Positions 1 to 7,536 are shown, counted from the first letter of the stretch. The stretch: DNA of 25,621 nucleotides from SIG598 sp045538015 (GCA_045538015.1 JAZSQO010000162.1:1-25621), one strand, 5' to 3'. Program-made: numbers and translations. The notes: generated by a model not told the origin, from the sequence alone.

Positions 1-1309
1 GCAGAGCGGTGACAAAGCCGCCCAGCATACCGGCCCACGCGCCCGCCTTGTTGAGTCCGCGCCAGTAGAGGGCGATGGCGTAGGGAGCAAGGAAGGAGCC
101 GGAGATGATGCCCCAGGAGTAGCTCATCATGTCGAGGATGAGGGTGTCGGAATTGGCGATAACGTAGCTGACCACGACGAAGACGATGCACAGCACCTTG
201 GTGATGGCTGCCTGAGTGGTCTTGGAAAGCTCTTTCTTGGAATTATCCGCGATGACATCCATGGTAAGGGTGGAGCAGGCGGTAAGAGTAATGGCGGAAA
301 GGGTGGAAACGGAAGCGGAGATGAGTAGCATCAGTATGACACCCAGCAGGATGTCGGGCAGCTTGGCTGCGACCAGTATATGGGGAACGACATAGTCCAC
401 GCCGCCCTCGGGCAGCTTATCAAGGAACACGTGGCCGAGAGAACCGACAAAGTAGCCGCCCACACCGATAAGGATGCTGAAGATGGTGCAGATGATGGTA
501 CCGGTTCTGACTTCCTTCTTATCCTTGATGCCGTAGTACTTGTGGATCATCTGAGGCAGACCCCAGGTACCGAAGCTGGTCATGAGCACGGTGCCCCACA
601 GGGCGATGTGGCTCTTGGGAGTGAGGTTGAGGGCTGCGGTCTCGGCGGCGAGGCTCTCCATGCCGGCCTTCAGTCCGCCCATGGCGTCGCTGCGGATGAC
701 AAAGAAGATCATCAGAGCAACACCGACCATCATGATAAGTCCCTGAACGCCGTCAGCCTTGAGTGCGCCAACGTAGCCGGAGAGCACGATGATAAGAGCG
801 GAAGCAACGGCGATGATGATCATGCACACATTCTCGGGGATGCCGAGCAGGACGGAGCAGACGCTGGTCAGTCCCTTGTAAACGCTGGCGGAATAGGGAA
901 CGAGGAACACGAAAATGACCAGAGCGCAGAACAGCTTCATGGCCTTGGACTGATAGCGGGCATCGAAGAACTGGGGCATGGACTTGATCTTGAGACGGCG
1001 GGTGGTCTCGCGGGTGCGATTGGCCAGCACGATCCATGCAAGCAGTGAGCCGAAGATGGCGTTGCCGATGCCGGGCAGCACGGCCCATGCGCCGAAGCCC
1101 CAGCCGGTCTTGCCGGCGTAGCCGATGAACATAACGGCAGAGAAATAGGCGGTGCCGTAGGACAGAGCCGAAAGCCAGCCCTTGGAGTTACGTGAGCCGA
1201 CGGTGAATTCGGTCATGTTCTTGGAACGGCTGTGGTTGATAATTCCGATGACGAGCATGAACACCGCATAGGCAGCGATGACCAGCCACAGGGTCATTTC
1301 CTTTGTCAT
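1..1309 (-). CDS. Sodium/solute symporter (SSS family), 3'-truncated by window edge
   Basis: This reads as the first 436 residues of an integral membrane Na+-coupled solute carrier of the SSS/PutP family. The chosen ATG (bases 1309-1307) follows a good GGAGG site about 8 bases upstream. The protein starts with a hydrophobic helix (MTLWLVIAAYAVFMLVIGI) and then has the typical first core helix with SYGTAYFSAVMFIGYAG. Next come GFGAWAVLPGIGNA, a run of hydrophobic helices, and near the edge the NKAGAWAGMLGG signature seen in the later helices of this family. The stop lies outside the window; family members are usually 480-550 residues. The substrate cannot be read from sequence: proline, pantothenate or a sugar/organic acid are all possible. 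It is divergent from the GH3 gene, which weakly suggests a sugar-related role. Family assignment is strong and the substrate unknown. Confidence 0.9.
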   Translation of the reverse strand, partial: MTKEMTLWLVIAAYAVFMLVIGIINHSRSKNMTEFTVGSRNSKGWLSALSYGTAYFSAVMFIGYAGKTGWGFGAWAVLPGIGNAIFGSLLAWIVLANRTRETTRRLKIKSMPQFFDARYQSKAMKLFCALVIFVFLVPYSASVYKGLTSVCSVLLGIPENVCMIIIAVASALIIVLSGYVGALKADGVQGLIMMVGVALMIFFVIRSDAMGGLKAGMESLAAETAALNLTPKSHIALWGTVLMTSFGTWGLPQMIHKYYGIKDKKEVRTGTIICTIFSILIGVGGYFVGSLGHVFLDKLPEGGVDYVVPHILVAAKLPDILLGVILMLLISASVSTLSAITLTACSTLTMDVIADNSKKELSKTTQAAITKVLCIVFVVVSYVIANSDTLILDMMSYSWGIISGSFLAPYAIALYWRGLNKAGAWAGMLGGFVTAL

Positions 1310-1334
1310 AAGTGTTTACCTCCGTACGCTTTAA

Positions 1335-1370
1335 CACTTTTATGCTTTTATGCTTTTGTGCATAAAAGTG
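1335..1370 (-). promoter_or_regulatory. Perfect 10-bp inverted repeat in the symporter leader
   Basis: CACTTTTATG (1335-1344) and CATAAAAGTG (1361-1370) are perfect reverse complements separated by 16 bases, which hold two more CTTTTatG-like units. The element lies just downstream of the predicted -10 and upstream of the ribosome site. It could be an operator for a repressor or a leader hairpin. No U-tract follows, so a terminator is unlikely. Confidence 0.6.
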
Positions 1371-1382
1371 ATTGATGATGTT

Positions 1383-1411
1383 ATAATACACGATAAACCG
1401 TCGCTTGTCAA
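1383..1411 (-). promoter_or_regulatory. Promoter of the symporter gene
   Basis: On the minus strand TTGACA (1411-1406) and TATTAT (1388-1383) are separated by exactly 17 bases, a near-consensus sigma-A promoter. It would give a 5' leader of roughly 65 bases before the ATG at 1309. Confidence 0.8.
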
Positions 1412-1485
1412 CCATGAATATTCTTTTGGGTCGGAATAACTTGCAGGGACGAACAACTTGGCACGGTATTTTTAACGCAAAGGGA

Positions 1486-1514
1486 TTGTAACCGGGCAGA
1501 TAATATGGTAAAAT
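1486..1514 (+). promoter_or_regulatory. Promoter of the GH3 gene
   Basis: TTGTAA (1486-1491), 17 bases, TAAAAT (1509-1514). It lies about 75 bases upstream of the chosen ATG. The predicted start of transcription near 1521 falls after the in-frame ATG at 1505, which supports the later start codon for the gene. Confidence 0.7.
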
Positions 1515-1588
1515 GCAATAAATGCGTCCCTCTGCACGGAACGACACGGGTACGGACCGCGATAATAACGATTACGGAGGAACACTTT

Positions 1589-3994
1589 ATGGATCGCAAA
1601 ATTGTGGATAAGGCAAAGCAGCTGGCCGCAAAGCTCACCGACGAGCAGAAGGCACGGCTGCTGTCCGGTGTGGATTTCTGGCATCTTTACAGCAACAAAG
1701 AGATCGGCATTCCCGAGATCATGCTCAGCGACGGCCCTCACGGTCTGCGTCAGATGGTGGAACGCACCGGCGATGACGTGGTCAACGGCACTGTCAAGAG
1801 CACCTGCTTCCCTGCGGGAGGCACCACCGCATGTTCCTTTGACCCGGAGCTGATGGCCCGGGTGGGCAAGGCTATCGGCGAGGAGGCCCGCAAGCAGGGC
1901 GTCAATGTAGTCCTCGGCCCGGCGGTCAACCACAAGCGCAGTCCTCTGTGCGGCCGCAATTTTGAATATGTATCCGAGGATCCCTGCGTCACCGGCGAGC
2001 TGGCCGCCGCCATCATCGACGGCATCCAGAGCTGCGGCGTGGGCACCTCCATCAAGCACTTTGCCTGCAACTCTCAGGAGAAGGCCCGCTTCATCTCCGA
2101 CAGCATCGTGGACGAGCGCGCCATGCGTGAGATATACCTGCGCGGCTTTGAGACCGCCATCAAAAAGAGCCATCCCTGGACCATCATGGCTGCCTATAAT
2201 AAGGTAAACGGCACCCACAGCACCGAGAACAAAAAGCTCATGACCGACATCGCCCGGGAGGAATGGGGCTTTGACGGCCTCATCATGACCGACTGGGGCG
2301 CCATGGACAACGTGGCTGAAAGCTACAAGGCCGGCCTTGATCTGGAAATGCCCGGCAGCGACAGCGGCACCGACCGCGTCATCCTCAACTGCCTTGCCGA
2401 CGGCTCCCTGCCCAGAGAATCCTTTGAGCGAGCGGCTCAGACCGTCCTCGAGCTGATCTTCCGCTCTCAGGAGGGCGAGCAGAGCGAATACACCTGCGAC
2501 ATGGAGCGGCATTTCGACATCGCCCGTCAGGCCACCGAGCAGAGTGCCGTTCTGCTCAAGAACGACGGCATCCTGCCCTTCACCGGCGGCAGCGTGGCGG
2601 TCATCGGCAGCATGGCCAAGCGTCCCCGCTATCAGGGCGGCGGCAGCAGCCACATCAATCCCATAATTCTGGATAATCCCTGCGAGGCCTTCGACAAGGC
2701 CGGCATCAAATACGACTACGCCGACGGTTACGCCGACGAGGAGCTTGTTCCCAACAAGAAGCGCATCAAAGAAGCCGTCAAGGCCGCCAAGGGCAAGGAT
2801 ATCGTGTTCATCTTCGCAGGCCTGCCCGCCAGCATCGAATCCGAGGGCTACGACCGTGATGACCTCGATATGCCCCAGAGCCACATAAAGCTCATCGAGG
2901 AGGTCGCCGCCGTCAATCCCAACGTGGTGGTGGTGCTCAGCTGCGGCAGCCCCGTTGCCATGCCGTGGCTGGACAAGGCCAAGGCCGTGCTGCTCATGTA
3001 TCTGGGCGGCTGTCAGATGGGCGCCGCGGCGGTCAATCTGCTCACCGGCAAGGTCAACCCCAGCGGCAAGCTGGCCGAGACCTTCCCTCTGGCCATCGAG
3101 GACACTCCCTGCCACGGCTGGTTCGCCAACGACCGCTTCTTTGTGGAATACAGAGAGAGCATCTTCACCGGCTACCGCTACTACGACACCGCCGGCAAGA
3201 AGGTTCTGTTCCCCTTCGGCAGCGGCCTTTCCTACACCACCTTTGAATACTCCGATATTTCCATAGACAAGACCCGGATGGGCGAGGGCGACACCGCCAA
3301 GGTGACCGTCACCGTCACCAACACCGGCTCCGTGGCCGGCAAGGAGACCGTCATGCTCTTCGCCGCAAAGGGAGAATCAAAATTCTTCCGCCCGAAGAAG
3401 GAGCTCAAGGCCTTTGCCAAGGTGGAGCTGCAGCCGGGCGAGAGCAAGCCGGTGGAGCTGGAGATCACCGCCGACAGTCTGGCTGTCTATAACACCGAGA
3501 CCGCCTCGTGGTACGCCGAGCCGGGTGACTATCAGCTCATCGCCGCGCCCAACGCCGCCGCCGAGGGTCTGAGCGTGACCCTGACCCTGACCACCGCCGA
3601 GCAGCCCGTGGCCGACCTGACCGAAAGCGCCGCCTGCTACTACAGCGTGGCCTCCGCTCCCCTCAAGCCTGAGGACAGCCAGTTCGCCGCCCTGCCGGGC
3701 GTCACCCTGCCCGACCGCGCCGCCAAGCGCCCGGTCAACGCCGATTCGCCCATGTCCGCTCTGGCCGACACCTTCGTGGGCGGCATCGTCTTCCGCGCCG
3801 CAAAGAAGCGCGCCGCCAAGGGCTTTGACCCCAACATGGACATCGACCGCATGATGGAGGCCTCCATCTGCGATATGCCCATCCGCGCCGCCACCATGTC
3901 CAGCATGACCCGAGATCAGGCCGACGGCCTCGTACTCATCGCACAGGGCAAGCCCTTCAAGGGTCTGCGCAAGCTGGCAAAGAAGAGAAAGTAA
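1589..3994 (+). CDS. Glycoside hydrolase family 3 beta-glycosidase
   Basis: An 801-residue GH3 enzyme that should release terminal non-reducing beta-linked sugars from oligosaccharides. The ATG at 1589 follows GGAGG with 8-base spacing. Residues about 20-300 form the barrel domain, with SDGPHGLR, the substrate-binding pair K156-H157 (SIKHFACN) and the nucleophile D235 in GLIMTDWGA. Residues about 335-545 form the alpha/beta sandwich with IESEGYDRDDLDMP; E419 or E417 is the likely acid/base. A fibronectin-III-like domain follows at about 570-670 (VTNTGSVAGKE). The last 80 residues are an extra basic, helical tail ending in KPFKGLRKLAKKRK, seen in some clostridial GH3 proteins. There is no signal peptide, so it is probably cytoplasmic and acts on imported oligosaccharides. 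Whether it is a beta-glucosidase, xylosidase or another specificity is not decidable here. Confidence 0.93.
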   Translation: MDRKIVDKAKQLAAKLTDEQKARLLSGVDFWHLYSNKEIGIPEIMLSDGPHGLRQMVERTGDDVVNGTVKSTCFPAGGTTACSFDPELMARVGKAIGEEARKQGVNVVLGPAVNHKRSPLCGRNFEYVSEDPCVTGELAAAIIDGIQSCGVGTSIKHFACNSQEKARFISDSIVDERAMREIYLRGFETAIKKSHPWTIMAAYNKVNGTHSTENKKLMTDIAREEWGFDGLIMTDWGAMDNVAESYKAGLDLEMPGSDSGTDRVILNCLADGSLPRESFERAAQTVLELIFRSQEGEQSEYTCDMERHFDIARQATEQSAVLLKNDGILPFTGGSVAVIGSMAKRPRYQGGGSSHINPIILDNPCEAFDKAGIKYDYADGYADEELVPNKKRIKEAVKAAKGKDIVFIFAGLPASIESEGYDRDDLDMPQSHIKLIEEVAAVNPNVVVVLSCGSPVAMPWLDKAKAVLLMYLGGCQMGAAAVNLLTGKVNPSGKLAETFPLAIEDTPCHGWFANDRFFVEYRESIFTGYRYYDTAGKKVLFPFGSGLSYTTFEYSDISIDKTRMGEGDTAKVTVTVTNTGSVAGKETVMLFAAKGESKFFRPKKELKAFAKVELQPGESKPVELEITADSLAVYNTETASWYAEPGDYQLIAAPNAAAEGLSVTLTLTTAEQPVADLTESAACYYSVASAPLKPEDSQFAALPGVTLPDRAAKRPVNADSPMSALADTFVGGIVFRAAKKRAAKGFDPNMDIDRMMEASICDMPIRAATMSSMTRDQADGLVLIAQGKPFKGLRKLAKKRK

Positions 3995-4014
3995 GAAAAG
4001 CGAAAATGATATGC

Positions 4015-4044
4015 CGCCCGGGGTGTCTGAGGATGCTCCGGGCG
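4015..4044 (+). terminator. Weak terminator-like hairpin after the GH3 gene
   Basis: CGCCCGG (4015-4021) pairs with CCGGGCG (4038-4044) around a 16-base loop. It is followed by TTCTGCCTTGTT, a poor U-tract. It probably ends the GH3 transcript, but inefficiently. The same CGCCCGG...CCGGGCG outer stem recurs in the terminator after the first LRR gene. Confidence 0.5.
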
Positions 4045-4054
4045 TTCTGCCTTG

Positions 4055-4083
4055 TTGCAAATCAAGAAAAACTGTGGTACCAT
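4055..4083 (+). promoter_or_regulatory. Promoter of the first LRR gene
   Basis: TTGCAA (4055-4060), 17 bases, TACCAT (4078-4083), with a TGTGG immediately before the -10. The layout matches the promoter of the next LRR gene almost base for base in its key elements (TTGCAA...CTGTGGTAyCAT). Confidence 0.65.
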
Positions 4084-4127
4084 ACAGAAAACCAACCAAG
4101 CATAACGTGTTACGGAGGCGAGCGAAT

Positions 4128-4886
4128 ATGGCAAACAGAAACGGAAAAATCCGCCTGCGGGCGATTCTGGCCGCAGTGCTGACGCTGGCGACAGTGATGT
4201 GCGGCGCTCTGACGGCGTGCGGCCCGAATACGGAGGGAGACCATGCCCTCGACAAGGCTTACAGCTTTAAGCGGGCGGAGGGCGGTTTTGAGATCACCTA
4301 TTATACCGGAACCGCCAACACGCTGACCCTGCCGTCGGAATACAGCGGAGAACCGGTGGTGAGCATCGGCGAGCGCGCCTTTCTGGGATGTACGAGCCTG
4401 ACTTCCATAACCATCCCTGACAGCGTTACGAGCATTGGCGACCACGCGTTCCGGGACTGCACAAGCCTGACTTCCGTAACCATACCCGACAGCGTGACCA
4501 CCATTGGCGGCTCCGCCTTTTTCGGCTGCTCGGCTCTGACCTCCGTCACTATTCCAAACAGTGTGACCGACATCGGCTCCTTCGCCTTTTCCGGGTGCTC
4601 GAGCCTGACCTCCGTAACTATCCCGGACGGCCTGACGAGCATTTCCCAATGGGCGTTCAGGGAATGCTCGAATCTGACCTCTGTGACCATCCCCGACAGC
4701 GTGACAAGCATTGAAACCGGCGCGTTCTGTTACTGCGACAACCTGACCGGGATAACCATTCCCGAAAGCGTGACGAAAATCGGCAGCGACGCATTCTACG
4801 GCTGCACCATAACCGTCTACGCTCCATGTTATCCATCCTACTACGGCTACGAACCCGATGAAGGTGTCACCTGGGTCGTAGAATAA
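4128..4886 (+). CDS. BspA-type LRR_5 repeat lipoprotein
   Basis: A 252-residue predicted surface lipoprotein. The ATG at 4128 follows GGAGG. The N-terminus (MANRNGKIRLRAIL) is basic, then hydrophobic, and ends in a lipobox LTAC with the lipidated cysteine at C31. After a short spacer with the motif GGFEITYYTGTANTLTLP come six complete 23-residue BspA/TpLRR (LRR_5) repeats of the form TSIGxxAFxxCxSLTSITIPDSV and part of a seventh. A C-terminal cap PSYYGYEPDEGVTWVVE ends the protein. Proteins of this repeat class are known in oral and gut bacteria and protists for adhesion to host or other cells; no ligand is implied by this sequence. It is a paralogue of the LRR half of the next gene, sharing the pre-repeat domain and the cap. 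Likely transcribed alone between its own promoter and terminator. Confidence 0.88.
   Translation: MANRNGKIRLRAILAAVLTLATVMCGALTACGPNTEGDHALDKAYSFKRAEGGFEITYYTGTANTLTLPSEYSGEPVVSIGERAFLGCTSLTSITIPDSVTSIGDHAFRDCTSLTSVTIPDSVTTIGGSAFFGCSALTSVTIPNSVTDIGSFAFSGCSSLTSVTIPDGLTSISQWAFRECSNLTSVTIPDSVTSIETGAFCYCDNLTGITIPESVTKIGSDAFYGCTITVYAPCYPSYYGYEPDEGVTWVVE
4362..4805 (+). repeat. 23-codon LRR repeats (six and a fraction)
   Basis: In-frame 69-bp units encode TSIGxxAFxxCxxLTSvTIPdsV. At the DNA level these units have diverged more than those of the downstream gene, suggesting an older array. Confidence 0.85.
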
Positions 4887-4900
4887 CCTCACAACCTCAC

Positions 4901-4933
4901 CCGCCCGGAGCACCCACCGCTCCGGGCGGTTTT
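4901..4933 (+). terminator. Strong intrinsic terminator after the first LRR gene
   Basis: CCGCCCGGAGC (4901-4911) pairs perfectly with GCTCCGGGCGG (4919-4929) around the 7-base loop ACCCACC and is followed by TTTT. The central 28 bases recur after the next gene. Confidence 0.92.
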
Positions 4934-4938
4934 ATGTA

Positions 4939-4967
4939 TTGCAACGAAAACAAAGCTGTGGTATCAT
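4939..4967 (+). promoter_or_regulatory. Promoter of the TIR-LRR gene
   Basis: TTGCAA (4939-4944), 17 bases, TATCAT (4962-4967) with CTGTGG before the -10. It starts only six bases after the terminator of the previous gene, so the two genes are separate transcription units with near-copy promoters. Confidence 0.7.
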
Positions 4968-5002
4968 ATAAACGAAATTCTGTGTATTGGAGGAGAACCG
5001 AA

Positions 5003-6586
5003 ATGGCGGCAAAATTCCCTGCATACAACGGCAATGGAAAATTCGTTTTCGTAAGCTACGCCCACAAGGACAGCGACAAGGTGTATCCTATCATCAGTGC
5101 CCTGAATGAAATGGGCTATAACATCTGGTACGACGAGGGCATTCCGCTGGTGGTGGACTATGCTGAAACTCTTTATTATAGGATAAGAGACTGCGCTGCG
5201 GTGCTGCTGTTCGTATCCGAATGGTCGGTCAAGTCGAAAGATGTGGATAAAGAGATTCGTAATGCTTTGAGTTTCGATAAAAAGGTAGTGCGTGTCAATA
5301 TCGACGATTCTTCGCTGCCCGCTGCGTGGGGATATCATCTGCCGTCCAGTACCCAGTATATATCCATCAATGCCGAACCCAGCGAGTTTTACGGCAAGCT
5401 GTGTCAGGCCATCGCCGAGTGCCGCGACCCGCAGAAGCCGGCCGATCGCAAGCCGCAGGAAACTCCGGCACCTGCACCTGCTCCAGAGGACGATTATGTG
5501 GAACGCTTCCCCATGGAGAATCTGCCACCCATGGTTGAGGCTCCGGAAAGCTCCACCGACAAGTACTCGGACAGCGACTTCATCTCCGACCTGCGCTACC
5601 TTGGCAACTTTGAAGATTACGCCAAGCGCAGAGCCTCGCGAGTAAAGGTCAAGGTCGCTCCCACTCCCACGCCGAAAAAGGCTGAGAAGAGGGCCGGAAT
5701 AGGGAAGAATGGGAAAATTATTGCCGCAGTGCTTGCCGTGGTGCTGATTATCGGCGCGGTGGCTGGCGGTATTGCTATAGCCAACCGCAAGCCGACAGAT
5801 GGCCCCACCATGGATGAGCGCCAGGAGGCGATAGAGAGCATGGCGGATGACCTGCGGGAGCAGGAAGACAGCCGCGCTCTGGATGAGATTTATGATTTTG
5901 CGCCGGTGGAGGGCGGATATGAAATTAAGGATTACAAAGGAGATGCCAAGGAGCTGACACTGCCGTCGGAGTACAATGGAGAACCGGTGGTTGCCATTGA
6001 TGGATGGGCTTTTTACGACTGCACAAGCCTGACATCCATAACCATTCCCGACAGCGTGACAAGTATTGGCAGCTACGTGTTTTCTGGCTGCACAAGCCTG
6101 ACCTCCATAACCATCCCCGACGGCGTGAAGAGCATTGGCGTCGAAGCGTTTTCCGGCTGCACAAATCTGACCTCCATAACCATCCCCGACAGCGTGACGA
6201 GTATTGGAAGCAGCGCGTTTCTGAACTGCTCAAACCTGACCTCCATAACCATCCCCGACAGCGTGACGAGCATTGGTTACTCTGCGTTTGCCGGCTGCGA
6301 AAGTCTGACTTCCATAACCATTCCTGACAGCGTGGAGAGAATTGGCAGCAATGCTTTTTCCGACTGCACAAGCCTGACCTCCATAACCATCCCCGACAGC
6401 GTGACGAGCATTGGAGGCTTCGCATTCTACGGCTGCACAAGTCTAACCTCCATAACCATCCCCGACAGCGTGACGAGCATTGGAGGCTTCGCATTCTACG
6501 GCTGCATCATAACCGTCCGCGCTCCCCACGTCCCCTCCTACTACGGCTACTATCCCAACGGCGGCGTCACCTGGGTCATCGAATAA
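5003..6586 (+). CDS. TIR domain - transmembrane helix - BspA-type LRR protein
   Basis: A 527-residue protein; the ATG at 5003 follows GGAGGAG. Residues about 12-140 form a TIR domain of the bacterial TIR_2 type: KFVFVSYAHKDSDKV, then MGYNIWYDEGIP, then LLFVSEWSVKSKDVDKEI. E84 sits where TIR NADases carry their catalytic glutamate. A proline-rich linker (about 150-190) and a charged segment (about 190-238, ending KKAEKRAGIGKNGK) precede a single membrane helix at about 239-260 (IIAAVLAVVLIIGAVAGGIA). The basic residues before the helix predict the TIR inside and the rest outside. Residues about 330-502 are seven LRR_5 repeats plus a fraction, capped by PSYYGYYPNGGVTWVIE as in the paralogue upstream. 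It could be a surface receptor signalling through TIR, an adhesin, or a defence protein. The domains are clear; the function is unknown. Confidence 0.88.
   Translation: MAAKFPAYNGNGKFVFVSYAHKDSDKVYPIISALNEMGYNIWYDEGIPLVVDYAETLYYRIRDCAAVLLFVSEWSVKSKDVDKEIRNALSFDKKVVRVNIDDSSLPAAWGYHLPSSTQYISINAEPSEFYGKLCQAIAECRDPQKPADRKPQETPAPAPAPEDDYVERFPMENLPPMVEAPESSTDKYSDSDFISDLRYLGNFEDYAKRRASRVKVKVAPTPTPKKAEKRAGIGKNGKIIAAVLAVVLIIGAVAGGIAIANRKPTDGPTMDERQEAIESMADDLREQEDSRALDEIYDFAPVEGGYEIKDYKGDAKELTLPSEYNGEPVVAIDGWAFYDCTSLTSITIPDSVTSIGSYVFSGCTSLTSITIPDGVKSIGVEAFSGCTNLTSITIPDSVTSIGSSAFLNCSNLTSITIPDSVTSIGYSAFAGCESLTSITIPDSVERIGSNAFSDCTSLTSITIPDSVTSIGGFAFYGCTSLTSITIPDSVTSIGGFAFYGCIITVRAPHVPSYYGYYPNGGVTWVIE
5990..6508 (+). 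repeat. 69-bp LRR repeat array in the TIR gene, nearly identical at DNA level
   Basis: Seven complete and one partial 69-bp units. The core ACCTCCATAACCATCCCCGA recurs almost unchanged, and the last two units (from about 6399 and 6468) are practically identical, including GGAGGCTTCGCATTCTACGG. Third positions have hardly diverged, which indicates recent copying or homogenisation. Confidence 0.88.
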
Positions 6587-6613
6587 CCCAACATTCCAAA
6601 ACCAACCAAACCC

Positions 6614-6638
6614 GCCCGGAGCACCCACCGCTCCGGGC
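6614..6638 (+). terminator. Terminator-like hairpin after the TIR-LRR gene
   Basis: GCCCGGAGC (6614-6622) and GCTCCGGGC (6630-6638) form a 9-bp stem with loop ACCCACC, followed by ATTTCC. It is the same core as the terminator after the first LRR gene, with a poorer U-tract. Confidence 0.75.
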
Positions 6639-6663
6639 ATTTCCATTACCTCCCGCTCCCATA

Positions 6664-6692
6664 TTGACAACCTCACCCTCCCATGCTAAAAT
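6664..6692 (+). promoter_or_regulatory. Strong promoter of the small membrane protein gene
   Basis: A perfect TTGACA (6664-6669), 17 bases, TAAAAT (6687-6692). The predicted transcription start (about 6699) is downstream of the possible ATG at 6693, so translation should start at 6726. Confidence 0.82.
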
Positions 6693-6725
6693 ATGAACAA
6701 ATCATTAACAATAGGAGGCGCCACC

Positions 6726-7364
6726 ATGACTGACAAATCCACCCTCGAAAACAACAGCACCCTCGAAACAGCCGAACAGCCCGTTTCCGTGTGGAAGAGC
6801 ATCGCCTCGGCGGTGGGAAATGTATTCCGCAGTCTGTGGCTGATGGTGCTCTTTGGGACGGCGTGTCTGGCCTTCATGCTGGGCGCGGCGGAGATAATCC
6901 GGCAGTTTGGCGGAGACGCCGCGGAGGTGTCCGACGGGTTCTGGCTGCTCCTTTTTACCGTGACAGCTGTGGGTCTGATAACGGGAATATGTATATACTT
7001 CGGCAAGAAACCGAATGGAAAAGAACGGGGAAGAAAACTGACAAGGGCAGTGGGCAGTGCGGCTGTCGCGGAATACCTCATGCTCGCCTTGTCTCTGCTT
7101 GTCCAGGATACCCCACTGTGGGACTACGCCATCGGCTACAATCTGAGCATGGTTCTGCTGGCGCTGGTGCCCGTGGCCGGCATCGTGGCGGGAGTAATTT
7201 CGTGGATGCGATACGGCCGGGAGAAAGAGATGTCCAAATCCGCGCGTGTCGCCCGCAAGGTGGTGGGAATAATCGCGGCTGTGCTCGCCGCGGCGCAGGC
7301 TCTGGTGCTTCTCTTCGCGATTATATGGCCGTACGTTATAGGCCGTCCGTTATACATTGAATAA
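6726..7364 (+). CDS. Small four-helix membrane protein, function unknown
   Basis: A 212-residue protein not recognised as a known family. The ATG at 6726 follows AGGAGG with 7-base spacing. After a polar N-terminus (about 35 residues) there are four hydrophobic segments: around LWLMVLFGTACLAFMLG, WLLLFTVTAVGLITGICIYF, NLSMVLLALVPVAGIVAGVI and VGIIAAVLAAAQALVLLFAI. Basic clusters (KKPNGKERGRKLTR, RYGREKEMSKSARVARK) lie between helices, so both termini are probably cytoplasmic. It follows the TIR-LRR gene on the same strand but has its own strong promoter and terminator, so a functional link to the LRR genes is possible but not shown. No enzyme motif is visible. Confidence 0.8.
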   Translation: MTDKSTLENNSTLETAEQPVSVWKSIASAVGNVFRSLWLMVLFGTACLAFMLGAAEIIRQFGGDAAEVSDGFWLLLFTVTAVGLITGICIYFGKKPNGKERGRKLTRAVGSAAVAEYLMLALSLLVQDTPLWDYAIGYNLSMVLLALVPVAGIVAGVISWMRYGREKEMSKSARVARKVVGIIAAVLAAAQALVLLFAIIWPYVIGRPLYIE

Positions 7365-7382
7365 AACGCGCACACGCTTCAG

Positions 7383-7416
7383 CGACCGCTCCGGATGGCC
7401 GGGGCGGTCGTTTTTT
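7383..7416 (+). terminator. Strong intrinsic terminator
   Basis: CGACCGCTCCGG (7383-7394) pairs with CCGGGGCGGTCG (7399-7410) through 12 pairs including one G-U. The loop is ATGG and six Ts follow. It closes the membrane protein gene and insulates the ior cluster. Confidence 0.93.
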
Positions 7417-7447
7417 GGATTTTTTTATGAGCTTGCGAAATTTACAG

Positions 7448-7476
7448 TTGCAATCTCTGCTTTAAAGTGATAAAAT
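7448..7476 (+). promoter_or_regulatory. Distal promoter P1 of the ior cluster
   Basis: TTGCAA (7448-7453), 17 bases, TAAAAT (7471-7476), with TGA just before the -10 (extended -10). Confidence 0.65.
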
Positions 7477-7507
7477 TACCCTCAACAGCGAAATAATGGC
7501 TATTTTG

Positions 7508-7536
7508 TTGTAATTCATCGCCCAGTGTGATATACT
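7508..7536 (+). promoter_or_regulatory. Proximal promoter P2 of the ior cluster
   Basis: TTGTAA (7508-7513), 17 bases, TATACT (7531-7536), also with the extended TGA. It is exactly 60 bases downstream of P1, giving a leader of about 30 bases before iorA. Confidence 0.7.

Noticed and set aside
1472..3115. Long open frame on the minus strand opposite the GH3 gene
   Set aside because: Its protein is low-complexity and rich in Gly, Ala, His and Asp, as expected from the complement of a GC-rich gene. It has no family motif and overlaps a clear GH3 gene.
6693..6725. Earlier ATG for the small membrane protein
   Set aside because: It directly abuts the -10 box and would be upstream of the transcription start; AGGAGG fits the ATG at 6726.
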